From NCBI GenBank assembly GCA_963784615.1, contig CAWASG010000002.1, positions 62,001 to 126,000 of the forward strand: a stretch of 64,000 nucleotides of DNA. The letters run 5' to 3'. Position numbers and translations under genes: made by a program. This document shows, piece by piece, positions 1-7,435 of this stretch. The notes below the pieces were generated by a model that ran no database searches, had not been told where the DNA came from, and saw only the letters and a list, made by a program, of their open reading frames with translations. The DNA is from UBA11403 sp963784615 (GTDB taxonomy: Bacteria > Pseudomonadota > Gammaproteobacteria > Legionellales > Legionellaceae). The stretch's first letter is position 1; each line of letters starts with the position of its first letter.

Positions 1-170
1 TTAAAGTTAATAATATTGGATATCCATATAGAGCTTAGTTGATTATTTTGAAAACACAAATTATATATTTTATATATTGTCGAAAAAAATATGCCAGAAA
101 TTTTGGTAGACAAGTGTAACGTCTCACTCTAATTTACATATCTCGTCCCTATTTAATTAACCTGAGACAA
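1..170. other. AT-rich left edge, no gene seen
   Basis: This AT-rich stretch shows no convincing coding frame. It probably contains one end of the transposon to its right: a TGTCG motif at 78-82 is a possible terminus. The stretch between the terminus and the gene cluster holds no other structure I can name. Confidence 0.4.
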
Positions 171-200
171 AGCTCCCCAAGGCAAGCACCTTGGGGAGCT
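171..200 (+). terminator. Strong hairpin terminator
   Basis: A perfect 12-bp stem, AGCTCCCCAAGG with its complement and a 6-nt loop, is followed on the plus strand by a T-rich run. It lies directly beyond the 3' end of the minus-strand transposon operon, where the trailing sequence is less T-rich. It may therefore stop readthrough into the element from the left as well as end the operon. Confidence 0.7.
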
Positions 201-207
201 TTTATTT

Positions 208-1008
208 TTAAATTTGTTTCAACAGAGCGATGGCCTCCTTGATGATATCATCTGGTAGATGATTGATTTTTTTATCAGTAGCCAATCGCAGTGATGTAAC
301 AATGAGTTTATGTGCTTGTCTTGGATTACCTTTTGAGGACATTCGGAGCAGCTCAAGAGCTGAGTCGGACAACAACTGATGCGTACATCCAGCCTGAGAA
401 AAACCATGTTCAATAAGCTGCTTAAATGCATCGCGCTCAAGAATTGGCTTCAGTTCACAACGTGCTTGGATCCGAGATTCTAATGCAGCATTAGCGGGTT
501 TCCCTATCTCGCGAGCGAGCTCCGGGTGGCCTACCAACCAAACGGTCATGTAGTCTTTGGAATCAAAGACAAAATTGAGGAAAGCTGGGAAATCACGAAA
601 AAATTCAGATGGAAGATTTTGTGCTTCATCAATAATGAATACTGGCATAATGTTCTTTTGAGTAGCCAAGTGAATGATGTACTCCTTAATATCACGCCAT
701 AACTGAGCACGACGATAAGAAGAAGCAAGTCCAAGTATCAGCGCCATTTGACGATAAAAATCCAGTCGACCAAAATCTGTCTCGGCGATGTAGAAAACGC
801 TGTATTGATGTGGGTTTAAAGTGCTGGTTAGTTGTCGAAGTGCAGCCGTTTTCCCAAGTCCAGGCTCTGCTGTGAGTAATCCAACGCCAGGTGATTGAAG
901 AAGCCAATTAAACTGTTGAGCAAGGCCTGCAAGCTGGGCGTTATCCCATAATTGGATACTTTTTTTTCCTAAGGGGGCTTGGGTTAAACCAAAAAATGAT
1001 TGGTACAT
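208..1008 (-). CDS. AAA ATPase, ExeA/TniB-like transposition protein
   Basis: A 266-residue AAA ATPase with a Walker A motif EPGLGKT at about residues 48-54 and a Walker B-like FIIDEAQNL near 123-131. The opening YQSFFGLTQAPL matches the ExeA family. Such ATPases sit beside DDE transposases (compare TniB, MuB, TnsC) and bind target DNA to direct the transposase. Its ATG follows the integrase stop with no gap, so translation is probably coupled. It could also be labelled general secretion pathway protein A, but the genetic context argues for transposition. Confidence 0.85.
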   Translation of the reverse strand: MYQSFFGLTQAPLGKKSIQLWDNAQLAGLAQQFNWLLQSPGVGLLTAEPGLGKTAALRQLTSTLNPHQYSVFYIAETDFGRLDFYRQMALILGLASSYRRAQLWRDIKEYIIHLATQKNIMPVFIIDEAQNLPSEFFRDFPAFLNFVFDSKDYMTVWLVGHPELAREIGKPANAALESRIQARCELKPILERDAFKQLIEHGFSQAGCTHQLLSDSALELLRMSSKGNPRQAHKLIVTSLRLATDKKINHLPDDIIKEAIALLKQI

Positions 1009-2361
1009 TTAATTGTCCTCACCGGTTGTTTGTGCAAAGGTGCCAATGGACTCGACATAGTCTTCAAAAACCAATTCGACATTGTGCTCACGCTGGATTC
1101 CTTCAGGCGAAGGTGCTGCATGTGGTCGTTGGCGTTTACGATTAAGATTGGCGTCTAAATCTAATAAAACAGCGGCTCCCAAGTTGTCACCGAAGGCTGT
1201 TTCAACCCGAACAGCAATATTTGTGTGCGGATTAAACACCAACGTCACTTTCTCACCGACAAGGTTGTGATGTACCTCAAACATCTTGCCATCCCAACTG
1301 ATCGTTCCATCTTTGCGAACAACTCGCTCAGCACGATGGTAAAAAATATCATCGATTTTATTGGCGAAATAAGGCGTTAGAGGGCGCACGTGAAGCAGGT
1401 CGTCTCTCCAACTATCAAGCGGTGTTTTCTTATCTAACCCACCATGCAAACGAATATGATAAACATGCTCAATCCAGGCCCAAAGGCGAGCATTAAGATC
1501 ACCCAAATCACGAATTTTATCGATATCAAGCTCATCGATAAATTGTTCTCTAAATGTGCGATGAAAACGTTCGAGCTTACCTTTGCCCTCGGGTTCTCGG
1601 GCGCGACAATAGACAAGCCGTATCTCTAAGTGTGCACAAATAGTTTGTAATGACTCGGATCGGTATGCAGGGCCATTATCAATAATCAATTTATACGGTA
1701 CGCCTCGTTTCAATACAGCTGATTTGAGCACGCCCTCTATATCGAGGGCTGTTTCTCCAAGACAAAACGCACTATGTGTAATAAGACGTGAGGAATCGTC
1801 AATCAATGAAACCAAGTACGTTTTCCGCATGCCTGATGGCGTTTGTATCCGTGGGCCATGAAGTACATCTCCTTGCCAAATATCTCCTGCATGGGCAGCC
1901 ACGAATGACCGGCGCTCAATAGTGTCTTGATTGGGTATAATGCGTTTTGACAGGTGCTGTTGTTGTAAAAAGCGATGAACGGAAGCCCGAGCCAATGTGT
2001 CTTTAGCAACCAATCCTTCGCGCTCAATCATGCCAATAATAGTGTTAATTGAGCGTGAAGGCTTATCCTTTTTAAGGATCACAATTCTGCTTTGCACGGT
2101 TTCTGAAATTTGTGTACTTCCTTTGTCTATGCGCGGTTTAGGATTCAGTGCTTCGATACCCCCTCGCTTCCAATCGTAGTACCAGCGCGCAATTGTTTCT
2201 TCACTGATATGCGTTCGTCTTGACTCAGGAATAGTATAACGATCGGCAGCCAAACTTCGGATAATACTTTTAACCTCACCGCGCTTTAGTTCAGCGCGGC
2301 TCGCTAGTGGACCAAGAACCATCAGGCGAAACAAAGCCATCGGGTGTAAAGGTTTACTCAT
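1009..2361 (-). CDS. DDE integrase/transposase (Mu/TniA-like)
   Basis: A 450-residue transposase. The N-terminal part has HTH segments (SEETIARWYYDWKRGG near 53-68). An rve-type catalytic core follows, with candidate acidic residues in AGDIWQGDVLHG, LIIDNGPAYRSE and PEGKGKLERFHRTF, the usual D, D and E positions. A Mu-type C-terminal beta-barrel region follows. It is predicted to cut and join the transposon ends. It is intact and lies between the ATPase gene and the zinc-finger gene, all in one direction. Confidence 0.9.
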   Translation of the reverse strand: MSKPLHPMALFRLMVLGPLASRAELKRGEVKSIIRSLAADRYTIPESRRTHISEETIARWYYDWKRGGIEALNPKPRIDKGSTQISETVQSRIVILKKDKPSRSINTIIGMIEREGLVAKDTLARASVHRFLQQQHLSKRIIPNQDTIERRSFVAAHAGDIWQGDVLHGPRIQTPSGMRKTYLVSLIDDSSRLITHSAFCLGETALDIEGVLKSAVLKRGVPYKLIIDNGPAYRSESLQTICAHLEIRLVYCRAREPEGKGKLERFHRTFREQFIDELDIDKIRDLGDLNARLWAWIEHVYHIRLHGGLDKKTPLDSWRDDLLHVRPLTPYFANKIDDIFYHRAERVVRKDGTISWDGKMFEVHHNLVGEKVTLVFNPHTNIAVRVETAFGDNLGAAVLLDLDANLNRKRQRPHAAPSPEGIQREHNVELVFEDYVESIGTFAQTTGEDN

Positions 2362-2486
2362 TTTTCTCTCCGCTATTAATGGGGAGTGAAGTTAATCAGT
2401 AAAATCATGGCACCGAAACGACCAAACTGTGTGGGGTTCATATTTGCATAAGCATTGCACAACTCATGCTTGAACCGATTATATGT

Positions 2487-3026
2487 TCATGGGATAACAA
2501 CTCCGGCTACATGGCAAAGGCGCATCGCTTCACTCAAACGCATCTTCTGGAGCGTTGCTTGCCAAAAGTCAGCCATATTTATGGCTCTACCCAGTGCATA
2601 AAAATGAGTACACAACGCATCTTTATGAAGTCGAAATTGCTCTACAAAGCGCATCAGCCAACGCTTTATGGTCTGGCGTGAAGGCGGCATTGTTTTTGAT
2701 ATAGCGTAAGCGCTCATACCAGAAAGGTACAATACAAAAATGATCTGCTGCATATCCCACAAATACCATCTACGCGGTGGAATGCATTCCGGAAGGACTG
2801 AACATGTTTTGTCGCAACAGGGGCAATAGTATCGCTGAATAAACACTGGATTTAGTGAGGTACTTGAAGGATTAATGCGATCCGCTTCACGAGAATAACC
2901 ACCATGTCGCCAAGGGTTTGATTTACCGCAACACAGGCAATTTTTTAAGCCTAACTTCTCAGGCTCATGCCTTTGGATATGAATATAGTGTACTAATGAT
3001 AAAATATCTGCGAAAATATGCGCCAT
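2487..3026 (-). CDS. Zinc-finger/HTH transposon accessory protein
   Basis: A 179-residue protein with two Cys pairs (CLCCGK near 32 and YYCPCCDKTC near 67-76) that look like a zinc ribbon. A predicted helix-turn-helix, MSAYAISKTMPPSRQTIKRW, follows. I believe it belongs to the DUF6431-type proteins that accompany this transposon class, but that family name is from memory. It is the first gene of the three-gene minus-strand set and is separated from the integrase by 125 bp. It probably binds transposon ends or regulates the operon; the exact role is unknown. Confidence 0.7.
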   Translation of the reverse strand: MAHIFADILSLVHYIHIQRHEPEKLGLKNCLCCGKSNPWRHGGYSREADRINPSSTSLNPVFIQRYYCPCCDKTCSVLPECIPPRRWYLWDMQQIIFVLYLSGMSAYAISKTMPPSRQTIKRWLMRFVEQFRLHKDALCTHFYALGRAINMADFWQATLQKMRLSEAMRLCHVAGVVIP

Positions 3027-3486
3027 GACTGATCTCTTGTTTTATTGTTTGGTAAGAGACTCAATAATACATGTTGATCAGTCACTAATCATAATTAATT
3101 TTTCATCTCATTGTTTTTGATCGTAATCACAAGGCTTGTGATCAAGATAGTGCGAGATAAATACTTCGGTTAAGAGCTATATTTTTCGAGACATTACAAC
3201 AAGTATTGATTGCTCCATAACCGCCTCTCAGTGGAGCATCAATGCAACATAAAGAATTAATTTAATCAATATCGAGTCTCTTTACCGAGTTGCCTCATAA
3301 TTTACATTAATAAAAAAAATGTTTGTGATAAAGTAATAATCTAGCGATGATGTTTGATCGCGAGTAATGATTTTTACCTGGGTTATCGAGAAGTTGCCAT
3401 GAGAGTAGAATTGGCGACACACGCTAATTGAAAAAAAAATCAGGGAAGAAAAAACATTTGACTCAAAATAACTGGCAAACACGCTT
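3027..3486. other. Transposon right end and kup upstream region
   Basis: This 460-bp AT-rich gap has no credible gene. It contains the likely right end of the transposon, a palindrome ATCACAAG-G-CTTGTGAT at 3126-3142, and an imperfect hairpin (ATTGATTGCTCCA pairing with TGGAGCATCAAT) spanning 3205-3243. The kup promoter must lie here, so insertion may have replaced the native kup regulatory region. No clear -35/-10 pair could be assigned. Confidence 0.4.
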
Positions 3487-5364
3487 ATGATTAAAAAAGA
3501 TAAATTTTCATACGGAATGTCCCTTGGTGCGTTGGGTGTTGTTTATGGCGACATTGGGACTAGCCCTTTGTACGCTTTACGTGAAACGTTGGGCGATCTT
3601 CCCGTTGATTTAACCGATATCTTGGGCATTCTCTCTTTAATTTTCTGGACTTTGGCCATCATCATTTCGATCAAATATTTGGTCATCATTTTTCGTGCAG
3701 ATAACCATGGAGAGGGCGGCATTCTCGCACTATTAGCCTTGTTGAATCAAAAGGACTCCAAATATAATTATTTATTTTACACGACTGCTATTTTTGGTGC
3801 AGGGCTTCTCTTAGGGGATGGCATGCTTACCCCGGCAATTTCAGTGGCAGGCGCAGTAGAGGGCTTGGGCACGCTTTCCCCTCAATTTGACGCTTATATT
3901 CTACCTTTAGCCTGCATCATCCTCGCGTGTCTTTTTGCTATGCAATACAAAGGAACAGCTAAATTGGGAACTATCTTTGGTCCGCTGATTCTTTTATGGT
4001 TTGTTACGATTGCAGTTTTAGGCTTAGTGCAGATAATAGCTAACCCGGTCGTTTTGAAGGCAATTAGTCCCTATTATGCGATGCATTTTTTACAGATCAG
4101 TGGATGGCGAGGCTATTTTTTATTAGGTGGAATTTTTCTAGTCGTCACCGGTGGCGAGGCGCTTTATGCCGACATAGGTCATTTTGGAAAAAATCCTATT
4201 CGTTATAGCTGGTTTGCCATTGTTTTCCCGAGTTTAATTTTGAACTATTTTGGGCAGGGCGCGTATTTATTAAATCATACGGCAGCCATCAGTAATCCAT
4301 TTTATATGATTGCACCCAGTTGGTTTAACATTCCTTTAATTGTTATTGCGACCATTGCAACCGTTATTGCTTCGCAATCGATTATTTCCGCCACTTTTTC
4401 CCTAACCAAACAAGCGGTTCTTCTCGGTTTTTGTCCCCGTATTCCGATTATCCAAACGTCCAGAGCTCGTTCAGGGCAAATCTATGTTCCACATATCAAT
4501 CTCATCTTATTTTTAGGCACGATCTTTCTTTTGCTAACGTTTAAAAACTCCAGTAACTTAGCGCATGCCTATGGTATTGCTATCAATCTGTATATGTTAT
4601 TGATTACTGCTATGGTGATTTATGCAGCTATTTGTGTGTGGCACTGGTCAATCTATAAAACCGCCATGATACTGGGTGTCTTTTTGGCAATTGATCTCGC
4701 GTTTTTGGGGGCTAACTTTCATAAAGTATTAACTGGCGGTTGGGTTCCTGTGGTATTTGCATCCATGGTTGCATTTTTGATGTACACCTGGACTTTAGGG
4801 GTTGAGTATTTAAGAAATAATTTTTATGTAAAAAAAGAGGCGCTCGCCAAGACGCTGAAACAGTTGCATTATAAAAGTCTCCATCAGCTGGCAGGCGTTA
4901 CGTCAATTTTTATCACTGATGTTTATGATAAGAGTGGTGGAAGTTTTTTGAATTTTTTAAAGCTCAGCATGACTGTTCCCGAACATATTCTTATTGTTAA
5001 CTATGTGGTTGAGAACATTCCGTATGTGCATGGCAACAAACGTTATGAGATTGTTAATCTGAGTGAAAAAGTGTGCCTAATGACACTTCATTATGGTTTC
5101 ATGAATATGGTCTCTGTACCCGCGGCGCTTGAGAAAGCAGATAGTATGGGCTTACTTCCTTTCTCGCTTAATATTCAGGCGGCAACCTATTTTATTGAGG
5201 TCCCTAACATAATCGCCTCGGAAAAAACTAAATCATTGTTATTTCATTTTCAGGAAAAAATATTTGCATTTATGATGCGTAATTATTCCGCAAATCTAAA
5301 CATTGAGTTTTATAACCTGCCTTACAATAGAACCATTGCCATTGGAACTTACTGCCTTATTTAG
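3487..5364 (+). CDS. kup: KUP-family low-affinity potassium transporter
   Basis: A 625-residue inner membrane protein of normal Kup length. The family signature GDIGTSPLYALRE is at residues 21-33 and RADNHGEGGILALLALL follows in the first loop. About 12 hydrophobic segments precede a soluble C-terminal domain. Kup proteins take up K+ in symport with protons. The ATG at 3487 is chosen because it leaves a normal-length N-terminus; the ribosome binding site is weak. It stands alone, with a transposon upstream and a MITE-like repeat downstream. Confidence 0.95.
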   Translation: MIKKDKFSYGMSLGALGVVYGDIGTSPLYALRETLGDLPVDLTDILGILSLIFWTLAIIISIKYLVIIFRADNHGEGGILALLALLNQKDSKYNYLFYTTAIFGAGLLLGDGMLTPAISVAGAVEGLGTLSPQFDAYILPLACIILACLFAMQYKGTAKLGTIFGPLILLWFVTIAVLGLVQIIANPVVLKAISPYYAMHFLQISGWRGYFLLGGIFLVVTGGEALYADIGHFGKNPIRYSWFAIVFPSLILNYFGQGAYLLNHTAAISNPFYMIAPSWFNIPLIVIATIATVIASQSIISATFSLTKQAVLLGFCPRIPIIQTSRARSGQIYVPHINLILFLGTIFLLLTFKNSSNLAHAYGIAINLYMLLITAMVIYAAICVWHWSIYKTAMILGVFLAIDLAFLGANFHKVLTGGWVPVVFASMVAFLMYTWTLGVEYLRNNFYVKKEALAKTLKQLHYKSLHQLAGVTSIFITDVYDKSGGSFLNFLKLSMTVPEHILIVNYVVENIPYVHGNKRYEIVNLSEKVCLMTLHYGFMNMVSVPAALEKADSMGLLPFSLNIQAATYFIEVPNIIASEKTKSLLFHFQEKIFAFMMRNYSANLNIEFYNLPYNRTIAIGTYCLI

Positions 5365-5373
5365 GTCTAGTCC

Positions 5374-5412
5374 CGTAGCCTCACCGCCATTAAGTTAAGG
5401 GAAATAACCTAC
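5374..5412 (+). repeat. Short interspersed motif, copy 1
   Basis: The sequence CGTAGCCTCACCGCCATTAA and its continuation AGTTAAGGGAAATAACCT recur with small changes at 32146-32185, and inverted at 39438-39467 and 50369-50406. The other three copies adjoin REP palindromes; this one adjoins the 196-bp element instead. Confidence 0.6.
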
Positions 5413-5430
5413 AGAACTTAACTTAGTGCC

Positions 5431-5627
5431 GCAATTTCCGCCGTAAAACCTGCGCTGGTGGCGGAGTTCCTTCTCCCGATGTCGGGAGAAGGTGCCCGAC
5501 AGGGCGGATGAGGGTAGATCAAAACACTGCGATTTAAACTGCCCTCACCCGCCCTGTCGGGCACCCTCTCCCATCAATGGGAGAGGGCGCTCATGCTGAC
5601 CATCGGCTTTTACGGCGGGCATTGCTG
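5431..5627 (+). repeat. MITE-like ~196-bp palindromic element, copy 1
   Basis: The element starts GCAATTTCCGCCGTAAAA and ends TTTTACGGCGGGCATTGC, so the ends are inverted repeats. Inside are nested palindromes: TTCTCCCGAT/GTCGGGAGAA at 5471-5490, a CCCTCTCCCAT/ATGGGAGAGGG hairpin near 5564-5587, and longer arms built on CCCGACAGGGCGG. An 11-bp direct repeat AACTTAGTGCC flanks it (5420-5430 and 5628-5638), which looks like a target-site duplication. A near-identical copy in the opposite orientation lies at 15890-16086. It has no coding capacity, so it would need a transposase supplied from elsewhere. Confidence 0.8.
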
Positions 5628-5638
5628 AACTTAGTGCC

Positions 5639-5818
5639 ATTAACATTAGAGTCAATCCCCCCGGTTGCCGCGCCGAGATCGATGAGTCATTGTTTTAACC
5701 TAGCATGCGGCACCCAGGCTACCTTGCCTCGCAACGACGACTTGCAAGTTCATTTTGTCCCGAAGGGGTAGTCTGGATGACGCCCCTCGGGAGTTAACTG
5801 AAATGTCAACAGCTCCTA
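5639..5818. other. Non-coding spacer
   Basis: This is the remainder of the 454-bp gap between kup and the Cys-rich gene. I see no gene in it. It is GC-richer than its surroundings, and CCCGAAGGGGTAG / CGCCCCTCGGG near 5759-5790 gives a weak local inverted repeat. Confidence 0.3.
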
Positions 5819-6136
5819 TTATTTCTTGTGGCCTTTATAGCATTCACATACAGGGGACTTGTCTGCATCGCAAAAGCATCCACAACCACCGCCTTGACAA
5901 GTAATGGATTTATCTCCTTTAGCGCAACTGACGTCACAGGACTTTTCAGTGTCACTGGAACAAGAGCAAAGCGCTTTGCCGTCTTGACAATAGCATCCGC
6001 ATCCACCAGGGCATTCGATTGAATTTGCACCCTTTTCACAAGAGACATCACACTTGTCTGCGAATGATAGGGCAGGAGCGCCCAGAGTAAAGCCAAGGGT
6101 TAAAACAAGAAGCAATAATCTAATATATTTGTCCAT
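5819..6136 (-). CDS. Secreted Cys-rich small protein with two repeats
   Basis: A 105-residue protein with a signal peptide (MDKYIRLLLLVLTLGF, likely cut after SFA at about residue 26). The mature part has two tandem copies of a pattern CDVSC-x-KG-x-x-SI-x-C-x-GG-C-GC-x-C, giving about 17 cysteines in 80 residues, followed by a lysine/histidine tail. The regular spacing suggests disulfide bonding or metal binding outside the cytoplasm. I do not recognise the family. A second small secreted Cys-containing protein lies just upstream on the same strand, so the pair may be functionally related. Confidence 0.75.
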   Translation of the reverse strand: MDKYIRLLLLVLTLGFTLGAPALSFADKCDVSCEKGANSIECPGGCGCYCQDGKALCSCSSDTEKSCDVSCAKGDKSITCQGGGCGCFCDADKSPVCECYKGHKK

Positions 6137-6228
6137 AATAATTCTCCAATTGTATATTCATGATTTACCGTTAGACTCGATTCGTTTAATTTAAATAAAA
6201 AGACCCCATGTTACCTCCTTAATACTTG

Positions 6229-6525
6229 TTAGTACGGCATCCCTGCATTTCGCACGCATACATCGATCGCGTCAGTCGTTACATGATCCCCAAGCCCAGT
6301 ACAGCAGCTCTTGCACCATTTATGTGGTGCCAAGCAGATAGAGTTCCCGGACGTGTTAATAGGCCCATGGGAGATGCAGTTATTGTACGAAAGGTCGCAT
6401 TTTATTTGGCAGTCTTTAGGTGTTGCGGCCTCGGCGGTTGCCGTGTTGGTCCAGCCCAGGAGTGGTGCACTCAGCGCTAACATCAGCGATAATTGTTTCA
6501 GTATGGTAAAAAATTCCATTTTCAT
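6229..6525 (-). CDS. Secreted small protein with six or more cysteines
   Basis: About 98 residues. The start at 6525 is chosen because AAGGAA sits 8 nt ahead and the product then begins with a good signal peptide (MKMEFFTILKQLSLMLALSA, cut near TATAEA). Upstream ATGs in frame would give an implausible charged leader. The mature part has the motif CQIKCDLSYNNC and later CLAPHKWCKSCC. The alternating Cys spacing suggests a disulfide-stabilised periplasmic or secreted protein. Family unknown. Confidence 0.65.
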   Translation of the reverse strand: MKMEFFTILKQLSLMLALSAPLLGWTNTATAEAATPKDCQIKCDLSYNNCISHGPINTSGNSICLAPHKWCKSCCTGLGDHVTTDAIDVCVRNAGMPY

Positions 6526-6628
6526 TGTTGCGTTCCTTTTTTTCATTATACTGAATGGGTTTATATCTATTTTTTGAGTATAGTTGCTCTTCAATGATTT
6601 ATCAAAAGTCACTTCGATTTTCTTGCGC

Positions 6629-7222
6629 TCAGTTTGGGCGCATAAAATACCAAATTGTTTTTTCCCATTCTATGAGTACGTTTTTGGCGCTCGCGCGATC
6701 TCTCCACCAACCGTTAAGTATGACGTTTGGATCTTGTACTGGGTATATGTACATGCTCATCTCATGATTTTTGGCTAAACGTTCATAAACTCTCGCTGAG
6801 CGAGCGGTGTGATAGTCTGAGGTGACGAGGATAAATGATTTTACGCCTTTTTCTGTTAACAGACGTAAATTAGCTAGCGCTTCGTCGCGAGTGTTACGGC
6901 TATTTTGGTCATCATCAGACCATACAGCCTGTTCAGGCTTTATTCCTTCGGCGCTTAACTGCCTTAAGACAAGTTCAGAGTAATTTATCGTCCAATATTC
7001 TTTTCCGCCATTGAAGACAATGTATTTGCCCATGCCGCTTTTCAGTAGTGATATCCCTGCGTGCATCCTTGTCCCTGTGTAGTCGCCGGTTAAAACAACA
7101 ATGGCGTCAGATGGTTGAATGACGTCTTTCTTGACTAATGCGCTACCGACCTTGTTAAGAATGGCTTCGTGGAATAAGTAACCGATAATAAGGATGATGA
7201 TAAAAAATAGGAGTTTTTTCAT
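6629..7222 (-). CDS. DUF218/YdcF-SanA-like membrane protein
   Basis: 197 residues: one N-terminal membrane segment (MKKLLFFIIILIIGYLF), then a DUF218 domain. Family landmarks are DAIVVLTGDYTGTRMHAG near 39-56, YIVFNGGKEYW near 67-77, SRNTRDEALANL near 107-118 and FILVTSDYHTARSARVYERL near 130-149. YdcF, SanA and ElyC of E. coli share this fold; some act in envelope maintenance and lipid-carrier metabolism. The precise reaction is not inferable here. It is a single minus-strand gene following a gap with no clear gene. Confidence 0.85.
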   Translation of the reverse strand: MKKLLFFIIILIIGYLFHEAILNKVGSALVKKDVIQPSDAIVVLTGDYTGTRMHAGISLLKSGMGKYIVFNGGKEYWTINYSELVLRQLSAEGIKPEQAVWSDDDQNSRNTRDEALANLRLLTEKGVKSFILVTSDYHTARSARVYERLAKNHEMSMYIYPVQDPNVILNGWWRDRASAKNVLIEWEKTIWYFMRPN

Positions 7223-7256
7223 GGGTGAGGGTCTGATAAAAAGGGTTGAAGGTTTA

Positions 7257-7427
7257 TTATAAACATAAAATTACGGTAATGGGGTCGAAGGGAATCAATG
7301 TGGGCTCTATTGATTCTCTTTTGATTTCATCCATGAAAGAACCCAGTTTGAACGCCACCCGTACAACATCAACCACGAAACACCAGGTTCTTTCGGCGGC
7401 GAATTTGTTTTTATTGGAGCGCCAAAA
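7257..7427 (-). other. Open frame, possible gene remnant or tiny gene
   Basis: One minus-strand frame is open from beyond 7427 down to a stop at 7257-7259. It reads WCFVVDVVRVAFKLGSFMDE, then IKRESIEPTLIPFDPITVI. The composition looks protein-like. The only ATG in it (7334) would give 25 residues. The frame differs from that of the gene ending at 7436, so it could be a frameshifted old C-terminus, a remnant of another gene, or chance. Confidence 0.25.
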
Positions 7428-7435
7428 GCTGATTA

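Larger units (their letters stand above)
78..3193. mobile_element. Three-gene DDE/AAA transposon (ends tentative)
   Basis: Three genes lie head to tail on the minus strand: a zinc-finger/HTH protein, a DDE integrase and an AAA ATPase. An integrase plus ATPase partner is the arrangement of Mu/Tn7/Tn5053-like transposons, where the ATPase selects target DNA. The ends are only guessed. The left end TGTCGAAAAAAATATGCC (78) resembles, inverted, the right-hand sequence ending at 3193, which reads TGTCTCGAAAAATATAGC on the minus strand. Both sides also carry an ATCTCG motif further in. I could not find a convincing target-site duplication, so the boundaries are weak while the gene content is strong. 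Confidence 0.5.

Noticed and set aside
5806..6096. Alternative minus-strand frame over the Cys-rich gene
   Set aside because: The neighbouring frame has a signal peptide and a regular Cys repeat; this one lacks both and starts without a ribosome site.
6226..6577. Plus-strand frames opposite the small secreted protein
   Set aside because: They are antisense to a gene with a signal peptide and good ribosome site, and show no domain pattern.
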